Below are positions 1-8,052 of a stretch of DNA of 64,000 nt, piece after piece. Source of the stretch: Alcaligenes endophyticus (GTDB lineage: Bacteria > Pseudomonadota > Gammaproteobacteria > Burkholderiales > Burkholderiaceae_B); the NCBI RefSeq assembly GCF_026344035.1, contig NZ_JAPKND010000002.1:372001-436000 (forward strand), given 5' to 3'. The notes under the pieces are model-generated. The model saw nothing but the letters and a program-made list of their open reading frames with translations, did no database searches and was not told where the DNA came from. Position 1 is the first letter of the stretch, and every line of letters starts with the position of its first letter. The translations under genes and the position numbers were made by a program.

Positions 1-1
1 G

Positions 2-1093
2 ACATGGAAGCAGTTGGGTTTTATTACCGACTTTAGTCGCTTAAATAAGCGTATGCACAATAAATCTTTGACGGTAGATCGGCTGTTAACCATCGTGGGT
101 GGGCGTAACATCGGGGACGAGTATTTTGGTGCGACGCAGGGTGTTGCTTTTGCTGACTTGGATGTACTGGCAACGGGGCCTATTGTTGATGATATGTCGC
201 ATGATTTTGATCGCTACTGGAACAGCGAGTCGGCGTATCCGGTCAGTTTGCTCATTGATAGGCCCACACAAAAGCGCGTGCAAGCCATTGTTGAGGAACA
301 GGCTACTACCGCCACCATAGCTCAAGCCCAAGCCTATGTTCAGGCCGTTGCACAATCTACCTTTATTGAACGGTTGTTTGCAGGGCAACTCAATTTTTTA
401 TGGGTGCCTGTGCATATTGTGAGTGACGATCCGGCTAAAGTGCTAGATAAAGCCCATCAAGCTGGCTTATTAACCAGTCGTCTGCAGGCGGTGTTAAATC
501 AACCCGAATTGTCGGTGGATATCGTCTCGCCATATTTTGTCCCCACTGAGCAAGGGGTGGAGATCTTGGCAGCTTTAGTGCGTCAGGGCGTACAAGTACG
601 GGTGTTGACGAACTCTTTACTGGCCACGGACGTGCTGCCGGTCCATGCTGGGTATGCAAAGTATCGGGTGCCGATGTTGAAAAGTGGCGTGTCTTTATAC
701 GAATTGCGCTCAGAGCAAAATCGTACTCGGCCTAAGGAAAAAGCAGGGCTTTTCGGTAGCTCAGGAACTAGCTTACATGCCAAAACCTTTGCTATTGATG
801 GCAAACGTGTTTTCGTTGGTTCATTTAACTTTGACCCGCGTTCAGCTCGGTTGAATACAGAGCTAGGTTTTGTGATAGAAAGCCCTGAAATGGCCAGAGC
901 CGTGGCGGAAGCTTTTGATCATGGTTTGCGTGAATACGCCTATCAATTAGGGCTGAATCGTGAACAACAGCTTATTTGGCTTGAGCAGACCCCAGAAGGC
1001 ATGAACATCTTAAGCAATGAGCCTGGGGCTGGTCTGTGGACACGCTTGTATGTAGGCTTTTTATCTCTGTTACCTATTGAGCCATTGCTATAA
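2..1093 (+). CDS. Phospholipase D family protein, ClsC-like (5' end cut by window)
   Basis: The reading frame is open to the first base of the window, so the N-terminal part, probably 100-150 residues, lies outside. Two HKD catalytic motifs are visible. The first is close to the left edge (HNKSLTVD). The second is about two thirds along (HAKTFAIDGKRVFVGSFN). Together they would form one phosphodiesterase active site. The C-terminal stretch ending LSLLPIEPLL closely resembles the tail of ClsC-type cardiolipin synthases, which make cardiolipin from phosphatidylglycerol and phosphatidylethanolamine at the inner membrane. The family assignment is secure. The cardiolipin synthase role is inferred from the tail and overall length. 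A leucine codon (TTG) near base 14 is not the real start. Confidence 0.85.
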   Translation, partial: TWKQLGFITDFSRLNKRMHNKSLTVDRLLTIVGGRNIGDEYFGATQGVAFADLDVLATGPIVDDMSHDFDRYWNSESAYPVSLLIDRPTQKRVQAIVEEQATTATIAQAQAYVQAVAQSTFIERLFAGQLNFLWVPVHIVSDDPAKVLDKAHQAGLLTSRLQAVLNQPELSVDIVSPYFVPTEQGVEILAALVRQGVQVRVLTNSLLATDVLPVHAGYAKYRVPMLKSGVSLYELRSEQNRTRPKEKAGLFGSSGTSLHAKTFAIDGKRVFVGSFNFDPRSARLNTELGFVIESPEMARAVAEAFDHGLREYAYQLGLNREQQLIWLEQTPEGMNILSNEPGAGLWTRLYVGFLSLLPIEPLL

Positions 1094-1174
1094 CGGGGCT
1101 GGTAAGGTCGGGTGTAAGCAAAATGGGGTAAGGGGCTTAATCTTCTGTGCGGGGTTTGCTAGAATCTAGCCACA

Positions 1175-2716
1175 ATGAAATTAAACGAAAATATCGATAG
1201 TCAGGGGATGTGGTTCGACCTGCCGGACCAGATGCAAGAATTAGCAGATACCTATAATGCTTACCCTTATTACTCAGGGGCCTTCAAGTGGAGTGCGCCG
1301 GGCTATATGCGTGCAGCGGCTTACCTTTATGGCTGGCAGGCGCCGGCGGTCAAACGTGCGCGCATCTTAGAGTTAGGTTGTGCCTCGGGGGGAAATAGTA
1401 TTCCTACGGCCTATTTATATCCGGAGGCCGAAATTATTGGCGTGGATATTTCTGCTCAACAGATTAAGGCTGGGCAAGCGTTAATCGACCGTGCCGGGTT
1501 ACACAATATTGAGCTGCGATTAGCGTGTATCAGCGAAATCAATGAGCAATGGGGCAAGTTTGATTACATTATTGCGCATGGCCTTTGGAGCTGGATCCCG
1601 CAAGCAATGCAAACTCATGTTATGCGGGTGGTTGCTGAGAATTTAAAAGAGGATGGACTCGCTTACGTAAGCTTTAATACTTACCCAGGCTGGAAAGGGG
1701 CTGAAGTGTTGCGAGATGCGATGAGATGGCACAGCCGACATCTTAGTGATCCGGTTGACAGAGTATCGCGAGCTCGAGAAATGCTGCCTTTCTTCGCTCG
1801 TCATCTATGCCGACGCAATCCCCAACGTCAATTGCTTCAAAGCTTAGTACATCGGGTGCCTAGCGGTGACGATCAGGCCTATTACCTCGCTCATGAGTAT
1901 TTGGAGCTTTACAATAAGCCCACTTACGTGGCTGATTTTGCGACGCAAGCGCAAAGGCATGGTTTATTGCATTTGGGCGACGTGAATCCTGCCACCGACC
2001 ATGTAGGTACGTATGACTTAGACATAGGCTTGTTATCAATGTTGGCGGCCAGCTCAGATCGTAATGAGCAATTACAGTATTTAGATTTTGCCGTAGGCCG
2101 CAGTTTCCGGCAAAGCTTATTGATTCCTCAAGGTACTCACTCACGCCGCTTTTTGCCTGACTGGCAGCGTCTTGCTGAGTTGCAGTTTGCAGGTTGGTTC
2201 GAATTCAATACGCAAGCGGATGAGGGTCAACAATGCTATAACACGCTGCATGGCGAGTCCTTGATTTGCCAGCAAGCAGGCATGGCGCTGTTACTAGACT
2301 GTTTGCATCAAGCATGGCCCAAGACGGTGTCTGGGACGGACTTAAAACGTTTGGCACAGCGCCATGGTTATGATGGCCAGTCGTTGTTAGAGTCTTTATA
2401 CATGGACTGGCCAGTCGAGTTGGCACGTAGTTACGACGATTTACCAGCGTGCCTGCAAGACACTTACTCAGGTTTAGTGCCCGGAGTGGTAGATGTCATT
2501 GTAGACCGCTGGCATCACGAGACGCCGATTGGTGATTTTAATGCCTGGCATCAAAGTACAGCGGGTGAGTTCAATGCCCAACAATTGCGTTTGTTACAAG
2601 ACATGGATGAGCGCGCTTCAACTCATTTGATGGCAGGGGGTGAGCGCTGTGGTCAAGAGGAAAAAGCGCTGCAGCAGTTACGTGCTCAATTACGCAAGTA
2701 CGCGATGTATATCTAA
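1175..2716 (+). CDS. Class I SAM-dependent methyltransferase with regulatory domain
   Basis: The 513-residue protein carries a Rossmann methyltransferase domain with motif I ILELGCASGGNS at residues 64-75 and the acidic ribose-binding residue in VDIS about 20 residues later. The middle and C-terminal halves match the layout of proteins with a 'methyltransferase regulatory domain' (PF10119 type), often found in betaproteobacteria. The substrate is unknown. The ATG at 1175 is the first methionine of the frame and is followed directly by conserved-looking sequence. A -10-like TAGAAT lies about 20 bases upstream. The gene appears monocistronic, separated from the PLD gene by 81 bases and convergent with the MFS exporter, whose stop lies only 5 bases beyond. 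Confidence 0.85.
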   Translation: MKLNENIDSQGMWFDLPDQMQELADTYNAYPYYSGAFKWSAPGYMRAAAYLYGWQAPAVKRARILELGCASGGNSIPTAYLYPEAEIIGVDISAQQIKAGQALIDRAGLHNIELRLACISEINEQWGKFDYIIAHGLWSWIPQAMQTHVMRVVAENLKEDGLAYVSFNTYPGWKGAEVLRDAMRWHSRHLSDPVDRVSRAREMLPFFARHLCRRNPQRQLLQSLVHRVPSGDDQAYYLAHEYLELYNKPTYVADFATQAQRHGLLHLGDVNPATDHVGTYDLDIGLLSMLAASSDRNEQLQYLDFAVGRSFRQSLLIPQGTHSRRFLPDWQRLAELQFAGWFEFNTQADEGQQCYNTLHGESLICQQAGMALLLDCLHQAWPKTVSGTDLKRLAQRHGYDGQSLLESLYMDWPVELARSYDDLPACLQDTYSGLVPGVVDVIVDRWHHETPIGDFNAWHQSTAGEFNAQQLRLLQDMDERASTHLMAGGERCGQEEKALQQLRAQLRKYAMYI

Positions 2717-2721
2717 AGGAC

Positions 2722-3903
2722 TTAGGCGGGCAGTTTGATATTTCTGCCTGCCAAGTACCCCATATAGGCTGCTAATACGGCCAAGCCAGCGCAAATCCAC
2801 AAAGGCCAGTACCAGCTTTGGAGCCTGTCGTGTAGTTGAGCGATAGCGATGGGGCCAGCAGCCGCTAGTAGGTAACCTATGCATTGCGACATACCTGACA
2901 AGCTTGCCGCTTGTTCAGGGCGATGCGTGCGCATGCCGATAAAGCTTAAGCCCAGAATAATGCCTGCTCCGGTGCCGATGCCGAATAATACCGACCATAG
3001 TGCGGCTAAGTGAGGCAGATAGAGCCAACCTAAAAGTGATAGGGCCGACAATAGTGCCACACTCATGGCAGGCACCCGTTGATCGGGTAAGCGACGTAGT
3101 AAAGGACTAAGGGCTACACCTGGGAGGGCGGTCGCCAACTGCATTACGCCGTGCAAAGAACCTGCTTGGCTCGCGCTTAAGCCCTGAGCGCTGAAAATAG
3201 CGGGTAGCCACGTGATAGCAATGTAAAAAATGGTCGAGTTCAGGCCTAAAAACAGGGTGATATGCCAAGCGAGGGGATTGCGCCAGGGAAGCGGGCTACT
3301 GGTTGCGGAGTGAGACGCCGCACGAGTTACTGGTCGTTGGCAGGCGGGCCACCATAACACGATTGTGCTCAATGGCAGCAATAAGAAAATGAGTAGTGCG
3401 GTTTGCCAGCCCCAGTAGGTGGCTAAGGGGACTACCAGTGTAGAGCCTAATGCTGCGGTCAAGCCCATGGTCAACGCATAGGCTCCCGTGATGGTTGTGA
3501 TGTGCCGCGGGAAATCACGTTTTATGAGGCTAGGGAGCAGTACGTTGCCTGCCGCTATCCCCATACCGATGAGGCTGGTGCCTAAAAAAAGGAATGACGA
3601 ACCCGGTAGTGAGCGTAACAGTATCCCGCCGGCAATTCCTAGCAGAGCGAGCAGCAGGGTGCGCTCCAAGCCTACCTGTTGGCTTGCCTTAGCACTGATG
3701 GGTGAGAGCAAGGCAAAGGCTAACAGCGGTAAAGCGGTTAGGGCGCCGGCAGCACTATTGCTTAAATCATAATCTTGCTGAATGAGGCTGATTAAGGGGG
3801 GCAAAGCAGTAATAGGTGCCCGTAGATTCGCCGCGATAAGCAAAATGGCAACGAGCATCAGCAAGCCGCTATTGCAGCGGCTGAGCTGGGGAAGTTTGAA
3901 CAC
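2722..3903 (-). CDS. MFS transporter, CynX/NimT family
   Basis: A 393-residue integral membrane protein with about 12 hydrophobic segments and the opening typical of the CynX/NimT branch of the major facilitator superfamily (residues 15-40: LVAILLIAANLRAPITALPP). Known members move cyanate or export 2-nitroimidazole. The gene is divergent from an AraC-type regulator 98 bases away, the same arrangement as E. coli nimT/nimR (yeaN/yeaM). An efflux role under control of that regulator is therefore inferred, with the substrate unproven. It ends just after the methyltransferase gene on the opposite strand. Confidence 0.82.
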   Translation of the reverse strand: MFKLPQLSRCNSGLLMLVAILLIAANLRAPITALPPLISLIQQDYDLSNSAAGALTALPLLAFALLSPISAKASQQVGLERTLLLALLGIAGGILLRSLPGSSFLFLGTSLIGMGIAAGNVLLPSLIKRDFPRHITTITGAYALTMGLTAALGSTLVVPLATYWGWQTALLIFLLLPLSTIVLWWPACQRPVTRAASHSATSSPLPWRNPLAWHITLFLGLNSTIFYIAITWLPAIFSAQGLSASQAGSLHGVMQLATALPGVALSPLLRRLPDQRVPAMSVALLSALSLLGWLYLPHLAALWSVLFGIGTGAGIILGLSFIGMRTHRPEQAASLSGMSQCIGYLLAAAGPIAIAQLHDRLQSWYWPLWICAGLAVLAAYMGYLAGRNIKLPA

Positions 3904-3930
3904 CGAACGTCTCCTTAGATACGTAGGAAA

Positions 3931-3949
3931 GTAGAAATAATTATTCTAC
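3931..3949. promoter_or_regulatory. Inverted repeat in the nimT-like/nimR-like divergent promoter region
   Basis: GTAGAA and TTCTAC arms of 6 bases flank a 7-base AT spacer (ATAATTA). An extra ACGTAG half-site lies just upstream, and the right arm continues as ACGTGG. The element sits midway between the divergent starts of the MFS gene (3903) and the AraC-type gene (4002), where an operator for the regulator would be expected. This is inference from position and symmetry. Confidence 0.4.
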
Positions 3950-4001
3950 GTGGCTAGGGTTGTGGTGTAATTAAGCAATAATGACTATTTATCGCTAAAT
4001 C

Positions 4002-4808
4002 ATGCCAAGTATCGACCTTATCAATACCTTATTGCGTTTTGACCCTGATCAGCATGCACAGCCGGCTATCGCTTTGCATGTTGACGTACAGGCAGGGGCC
4101 CAAGAACAAGAGTTGCACACGCACAGAAAAGGCCAGTTAGTACTTGCTTTGCAAGGGGCGGTAATGTGCGAGGTTGAACAGGCTATTTGGTTGGTTCCCA
4201 CAGGGCACGCTGTGTGGATACCAGGGGGAGTAGTACATCGTAATCGGATTACGGACAATGCACGTTTGTGCTTTCTTTTTATTGAACCTGGTGCCGTGCC
4301 GATGCCTGATCAGTGTTGCACCTTGCTGGTTAGTGCTTTAGTGCAGGAGTTGATTTTGCACTTGGCGCAGCAAGCACCTGATTATCTTGAGCACAGTTTA
4401 AGTGCGCGCTTAGTTGCTCTACTGTTTGAGCTGCTGGATAAAAACCCCGTAGAGCGGCTGTATCTTCCTATGTCGCAAGAGCCCCGTTTACAAAAAATTA
4501 CTCGGGCATGGTCTACGCAATTAAGTGAACGGCGTACGTTAGAGCAATGGGCTGATTACTTGGGCATGAGTTCGCGCAGCTTAGCTCGCTTAGTGCGTCA
4601 AGAGACGGGATTGAGTTTTGGACGTTGGCAACAGCAATGGCAGTTGATGGTGGCAATGCGTTTGTTGGGTGGTGGCATGGCGGTGCAACTAGTGGCCGCA
4701 GAGCTAGGTTATAACTCTGTGACGGCCTTCATTACCATGTTTAAGAAAATTATGGGGCAAGCACCTGCGCGTTACTTTGCCAGCCTAAATACAAAACACC
4801 CCCAGTAG
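4002..4808 (+). CDS. AraC family transcriptional regulator with N-terminal cupin (NimR-like)
   Basis: 268 residues. The N-terminal half (about 20-110) has cupin features, including the EQELHTHRKGQLVLAL stretch that normally begins the ligand-binding barrel. The C-terminal ~100 residues contain two helix-turn-helix units of the AraC/XylS type (LEQWADYLGMSSRSLARL and VAAELGYNSVTAFITMFKK). Divergence from a CynX/NimT-type exporter matches the nimR-nimT pair of enterobacteria, in which the regulator represses the exporter and itself. The specific inducer cannot be read from the sequence. The ATG at 4002 directly precedes the conserved N-terminus. Confidence 0.85.
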   Translation: MPSIDLINTLLRFDPDQHAQPAIALHVDVQAGAQEQELHTHRKGQLVLALQGAVMCEVEQAIWLVPTGHAVWIPGGVVHRNRITDNARLCFLFIEPGAVPMPDQCCTLLVSALVQELILHLAQQAPDYLEHSLSARLVALLFELLDKNPVERLYLPMSQEPRLQKITRAWSTQLSERRTLEQWADYLGMSSRSLARLVRQETGLSFGRWQQQWQLMVAMRLLGGGMAVQLVAAELGYNSVTAFITMFKKIMGQAPARYFASLNTKHPQ

Positions 4809-4831
4809 CGATGGGGCTACCGGGGAAGGGT

Positions 4832-5629
4832 TCACTTCACGATTTCGCTCTGCACAACCATGTCTAGCTCGTCCACATAAGCAGCGCTTCCTGCGGGTGC
4901 GTTGGCTAAAGGATAACGATTTAAACGAATGATTTGGCGTAAGCCTGGGGTGTGTTCGTACCCTTCAATCTGACCGTAGTAATCTAGCCATGGGCCAGTA
5001 GAAGTCTGTAAACCTTGCTCGCTATACACAATCTCCCGGACCCGTAAACATTGCTGCATTGTGCCGCTAGAGGTGGTGCAGTCTACTGTTGCAGGCTCAA
5101 TCTCTAAAAATACGCGTACAGGCTCCACACCATATTTGGCGGCTAGTGTTTGCTCACCTTGTAAGCGCCATTGCGTGCCGTCCGTAAAGTGTAGTGTTAA
5201 CACAGGAATCGCATCGGTGGTGTCGCTTTTCAGTAAGCTCCAGCGCTCAATACTGGGTAGCGCTTGGCCCACTTGTTGCTCATAGCGCATGAGTTCAGCA
5301 TCACCACAGGCTTTCATAGTGCTAATGGGCGAACTAATAGTGATGCGGTCACCGTTAACTTGATAAGCGGCGATTAAATTATTGCACAGGCCTCCGAGCA
5401 TCATTTGGTCGTCGCTAAAGTTAAGCGTCACCGGACCGCCTTGTGCCGAATGGAAAGCTGATTGGCTTTGACCGTTAGACTGAATGATATTCACTTGGGT
5501 CCACTGATAGTTTTCTAGCTCTTGTGCTGGGGACGTAGCATGGCGTGAGTTCGCGCCTGAGGTGCAGGCACTGAGCACACTAATGCTGACGGCACAAAGG
5601 GTAAAACTAAGAGCGTGTTTCTTAATCAT
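4832..5629 (-). CDS. META and DUF4377 domain lipoprotein (HslJ-like)
   Basis: 265 residues with a lipoprotein signal peptide whose lipobox VLSAC puts the modified cysteine at residue 22. Residues ~38-150 form a META/HslJ-type domain (NYQWTQVNI..., GGLCNN, ISTMKACGDAELMRYEQQ), known from heat-inducible HslJ and from secreted proteins linked to motility and novobiocin resistance. The C-terminal ~100 residues resemble DUF4377, with cysteines in ATVDCTTSSGTMQQCLRVREI. The protein should be anchored to the outer membrane and face the periplasm. The gene is single, convergent with the AraC-type gene and divergent from a binding-protein gene. The function is unknown beyond an envelope location. Confidence 0.8.
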   Translation of the reverse strand: MIKKHALSFTLCAVSISVLSACTSGANSRHATSPAQELENYQWTQVNIIQSNGQSQSAFHSAQGGPVTLNFSDDQMMLGGLCNNLIAAYQVNGDRITISSPISTMKACGDAELMRYEQQVGQALPSIERWSLLKSDTTDAIPVLTLHFTDGTQWRLQGEQTLAAKYGVEPVRVFLEIEPATVDCTTSSGTMQQCLRVREIVYSEQGLQTSTGPWLDYYGQIEGYEHTPGLRQIIRLNRYPLANAPAGSAAYVDELDMVVQSEIVK

Positions 5630-5979
5630 AGAGCTCTCCTAACGTGAAATGTACTGTACAAGCCACAAAATATACCTGACTAGGTAGGGTGGCGATGTCT
5701 TAAATTGTGTCTTGCATAATGACGAAGTACAAGCATTTTGAGTTTATCTTTGCAAAATTTATACTCTGTGCTTTTGATGTGCTTGAGACTTCGCATGTCG
5801 CTTTTGGCCTATCAGCCAGGCTAGGCATATACTTATTGCTATCTTGTTGCTGACAGGGCAAGATAATGACTAGTTGTGTCTGTAATGGGTTTGTGTTGGC
5901 TTGCAGGCATTAGGTAATTTACATTTAACTACAAAAAGGACTGGCTATCGGCGTTGTTTTACCGTGGCCGCATCTAAGC
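5630..5979. other. 350-base divergent intergenic region
   Basis: No gene is supported here. It separates the start of the META lipoprotein gene (minus) from the start of the binding-protein gene (plus) and must hold both promoters. On the minus side an extended -10-like GGTATATTTT occurs about 50 bases upstream of the lipoprotein start. On the plus side only weak promoter matches are visible. Confidence 0.5.
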
Positions 5980-7125
5980 ATGTTTCGACTCTCTACTGTA
6001 TCTGCTGCGTTTTTGTTGGCATCGATGTGTTCCGTTAGTTGGGCTCAAGTAAAAATAGGGGTGATTACTTCAGCGACAGGTCCTACAGCTGTAGTGGGTG
6101 TCCCGCAACGTAATACGGTGCCCCTATTGCCTACTAAAATGGGCGACTTCACGGTTGAATATGTGTCTTTGGATGACGCCAGTGATACCAATCAAACGGT
6201 CACGGGTATTAAAAAGCTGATCAGCACTGATAAGGTTGATGCGATTATTGGGCCCACCGGTTCGCCCAACACCATGAGCGTCATCCCCTTTGTGGCTGAG
6301 TCAGGGACACCCATGCTAGCGCCAGTCGGTACCGCTTCAGCCGTGTTGCCCATGACGGACGAAAAGAAATGGGTGTTTAAAACGACTCAGAATGACGACA
6401 TTATTGCTGCAGCGTTGTTTGAGCATATGGCCGCAAATGGCGTTAAAACTTTAGGTTTTTTTGGTTTTAATGATGCCTATGGTGAAAACTGGTTAAGTGT
6501 GGCCAAAGAGCAAGCCAAGAAACATAATATCGATATTATTGCCACCGAGCGTTATGTTCGTTCTGACACCTCAGTCACTGGTCAATCCTTGAAGCTTTAT
6601 GCCGCTAAGCCAGATGCAGTGCTGGTGGCCGGTACCGGTGCGGCGGCCGTGCTGCCACAAGTGACCTTAGTTAAGCAAGGCTATAAGGGGCAAATATATC
6701 AAACACATGGTGCGGCATTACCTGCGTTTCTTTCCCTAGGAGGCAAGGACGTCGAAGGGACAATACTAGCTGCTGGAATGATGTTGGTACTGCCTGAGAT
6801 CGATGATAGCAATCCTTCGAAAGCAATCGCACAAACTTATATTGATCGCTATACAGAAATGTACAATACCGCACCAGCCACTTTTGGGGCTAACGTCTAT
6901 GATGCGGGCATGCTCTTAGAGCAAGCTATTCCTGTGGCTGCCAAACAGGCCCAGCCAGGTACGCCCGAGTTTCGCTCTGCCTTGCGCGACGCTTTAGAGC
7001 AGACCCAGGAGTTGGTGGCAACCCAAGGTGTCTACAATATGAGCCCGGAAGATCATAGCGGTTTTGATGAGCGTGGCCGAGTCATGATAGTGGTGCAAGA
7101 TGGGCAGTGGCGGCTGTTGAAGTAA
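5980..7125 (+). CDS. ABC transporter substrate-binding protein, branched-chain amino acid type (orphan)
   Basis: 381 residues with a clear signal peptide (cleavage expected after SVSWA at residue ~22) followed by KIGVITSATGPTA, the start of the type I periplasmic binding fold (Peripla_BP_6, LivJ family). Conserved elements include GVKKL/KLI and GPTGSPNTMSVIPFVAESGTP. Such proteins deliver leucine-type amino acids, urea or aromatic acids to Liv-type permeases. No permease or ATPase gene is adjacent, so it is an orphan component that must work with transporter genes elsewhere. A strong terminator follows immediately, so it is transcribed alone. Confidence 0.85.
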   Translation: MFRLSTVSAAFLLASMCSVSWAQVKIGVITSATGPTAVVGVPQRNTVPLLPTKMGDFTVEYVSLDDASDTNQTVTGIKKLISTDKVDAIIGPTGSPNTMSVIPFVAESGTPMLAPVGTASAVLPMTDEKKWVFKTTQNDDIIAAALFEHMAANGVKTLGFFGFNDAYGENWLSVAKEQAKKHNIDIIATERYVRSDTSVTGQSLKLYAAKPDAVLVAGTGAAAVLPQVTLVKQGYKGQIYQTHGAALPAFLSLGGKDVEGTILAAGMMLVLPEIDDSNPSKAIAQTYIDRYTEMYNTAPATFGANVYDAGMLLEQAIPVAAKQAQPGTPEFRSALRDALEQTQELVATQGVYNMSPEDHSGFDERGRVMIVVQDGQWRLLK

Positions 7126-7137
7126 AGCAGCACATCT

Positions 7138-7177
7138 AAAAAAAGGCCTCTTGTGTTGGAACAAGAGGCCTTTTTTA
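7138..7177. terminator. Rho-independent terminator, bidirectional
   Basis: A perfect 10-bp stem (GGCCTCTTGT / ACAAGAGGCC, 7145-7154 with 7161-7170) has a 6-base loop, a run of A before it and six T after it. It ends the binding-protein gene on the plus strand and, through the A run, can also end the ExoX-like gene on the minus strand. Confidence 0.93.
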
Positions 7178-7197
7178 TTGGAGTGACCCGTCCTGAA

Positions 7198-7854
7198 TTA
7201 CGCTTGTAGCGCTTTGATCAGGTAGGGGTCAAGATCTGGCTGGCGTAACAGCCAGTTTTTGTAGTCTTGGGGTACATCCGCGATAGGCATTCCTTTATGC
7301 TTGCCAAACCCCATAACGGTGGGGATGCGGGCCAGCTCAGAAAACTGCCATAACTGCTCCCAGGTATGTATATTGCCTAGCTGCGCTAACAGATACTTTA
7401 GCAAGCTAAAGCAGTTTTTTACATCGGCCAAGGCCGAGTGAGCTTGTTTAAGTAACTCGCGCGCATGGGCTCGATCGATATGATAGATCAGGGCGGATTG
7501 GCTGTAACTGTCTAAGCCGGGCAATAGGCGTCTGGCCATCGCCAGTGTGCAAATACGTTTAATGTCGGGACAGCCTGCGCGGGCCCAATCGTAGTCGATG
7601 TTGTGGCCGATTAAGTATTCTGTATCGGCGGGTAGCCTAAACTCTGTGTGGGGTGGGCAATCAATCAGTTCTTCATCGTAAATATGATGGGTCGCCAAAG
7701 CGCCTAGGGTAATGGTTTCGTCGGGGCGGTAGCGTTGTTCAAACTCTTGGTCGATAAGCAAAAATACAGGGTCACTCAGTTGTAACCAAGCGGCCTCAAT
7801 GATTTGCGCATCGGCGGTGCCAGTAGTTTCGGTATCAAAGAGTAAGGCAGGCAT
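7198..7854 (-). CDS. ExoX-like 3'-5' exonuclease with C-terminal DUF3820 domain
   Basis: 218 residues. The DEDDh exonuclease set is visible: D7 and E9 in FDTETTG, the second-aspartate region GHNIDYDW (about 83-90), and H139 with D144 in AHSALADV. The C-terminal ~35 residues (GFGKHKGMPIADVPQDYKNW) match the DUF3820 module that also ends E. coli exodeoxyribonuclease X. Length (218 against 220 in E. coli ExoX) and architecture agree. The inferred role is single-strand-specific exonuclease activity in mismatch repair and DNA damage processing. It lies between two terminators and is probably transcribed alone. Confidence 0.85.
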   Translation of the reverse strand: MPALLFDTETTGTADAQIIEAAWLQLSDPVFLLIDQEFEQRYRPDETITLGALATHHIYDEELIDCPPHTEFRLPADTEYLIGHNIDYDWARAGCPDIKRICTLAMARRLLPGLDSYSQSALIYHIDRAHARELLKQAHSALADVKNCFSLLKYLLAQLGNIHTWEQLWQFSELARIPTVMGFGKHKGMPIADVPQDYKNWLLRQPDLDPYLIKALQA

Positions 7855-7990
7855 AAGATAATAATCAGTAAGACAAAGTAAGGATGGTAGAGCATCCTGG
7901 GAAGATTGCCTAATAGTAAACCGCCGTGAGCAATTTTTTTTCTAGCGACAGCCTTGTCCTTGAAGGCCCGTGTATACGTGCTTTACTCAG

Positions 7991-8012
7991 AAAAGGGGAG
8001 TTTTTTCCCCAT
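7991..8012 (-). terminator. Weak Rho-independent terminator of the diguanylate cyclase gene
   Basis: Read on the minus strand, GGGGA and TCCCC arms form a 5-6 bp stem with an A-rich loop, followed by TTTTC. It lies about 45 bases downstream of the GGDEF gene stop. The short stem makes it a modest call. Confidence 0.45.
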
Positions 8013-8014
8013 GC

Positions 8015-8037
8015 TTACCCACATATTTTGTGGATAA
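8015..8037. promoter_or_regulatory. Pair of inverted DnaA-box-like sites
   Basis: TGTGGATAA (8029-8037) is the exact reverse complement of the DnaA consensus TTATCCACA. TTACCCACA (8015-8023) is a one-mismatch copy in the opposite orientation. Together they make a 9-bp-arm imperfect inverted repeat with a 5-base spacer. The pair lies between the GGDEF gene stop and the start of the ExoX-like gene, about 160 bases upstream of the latter. DnaA binding is inferred. Confidence 0.4.
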
Positions 8038-8052
8038 GTTTTGATAGGGGGG

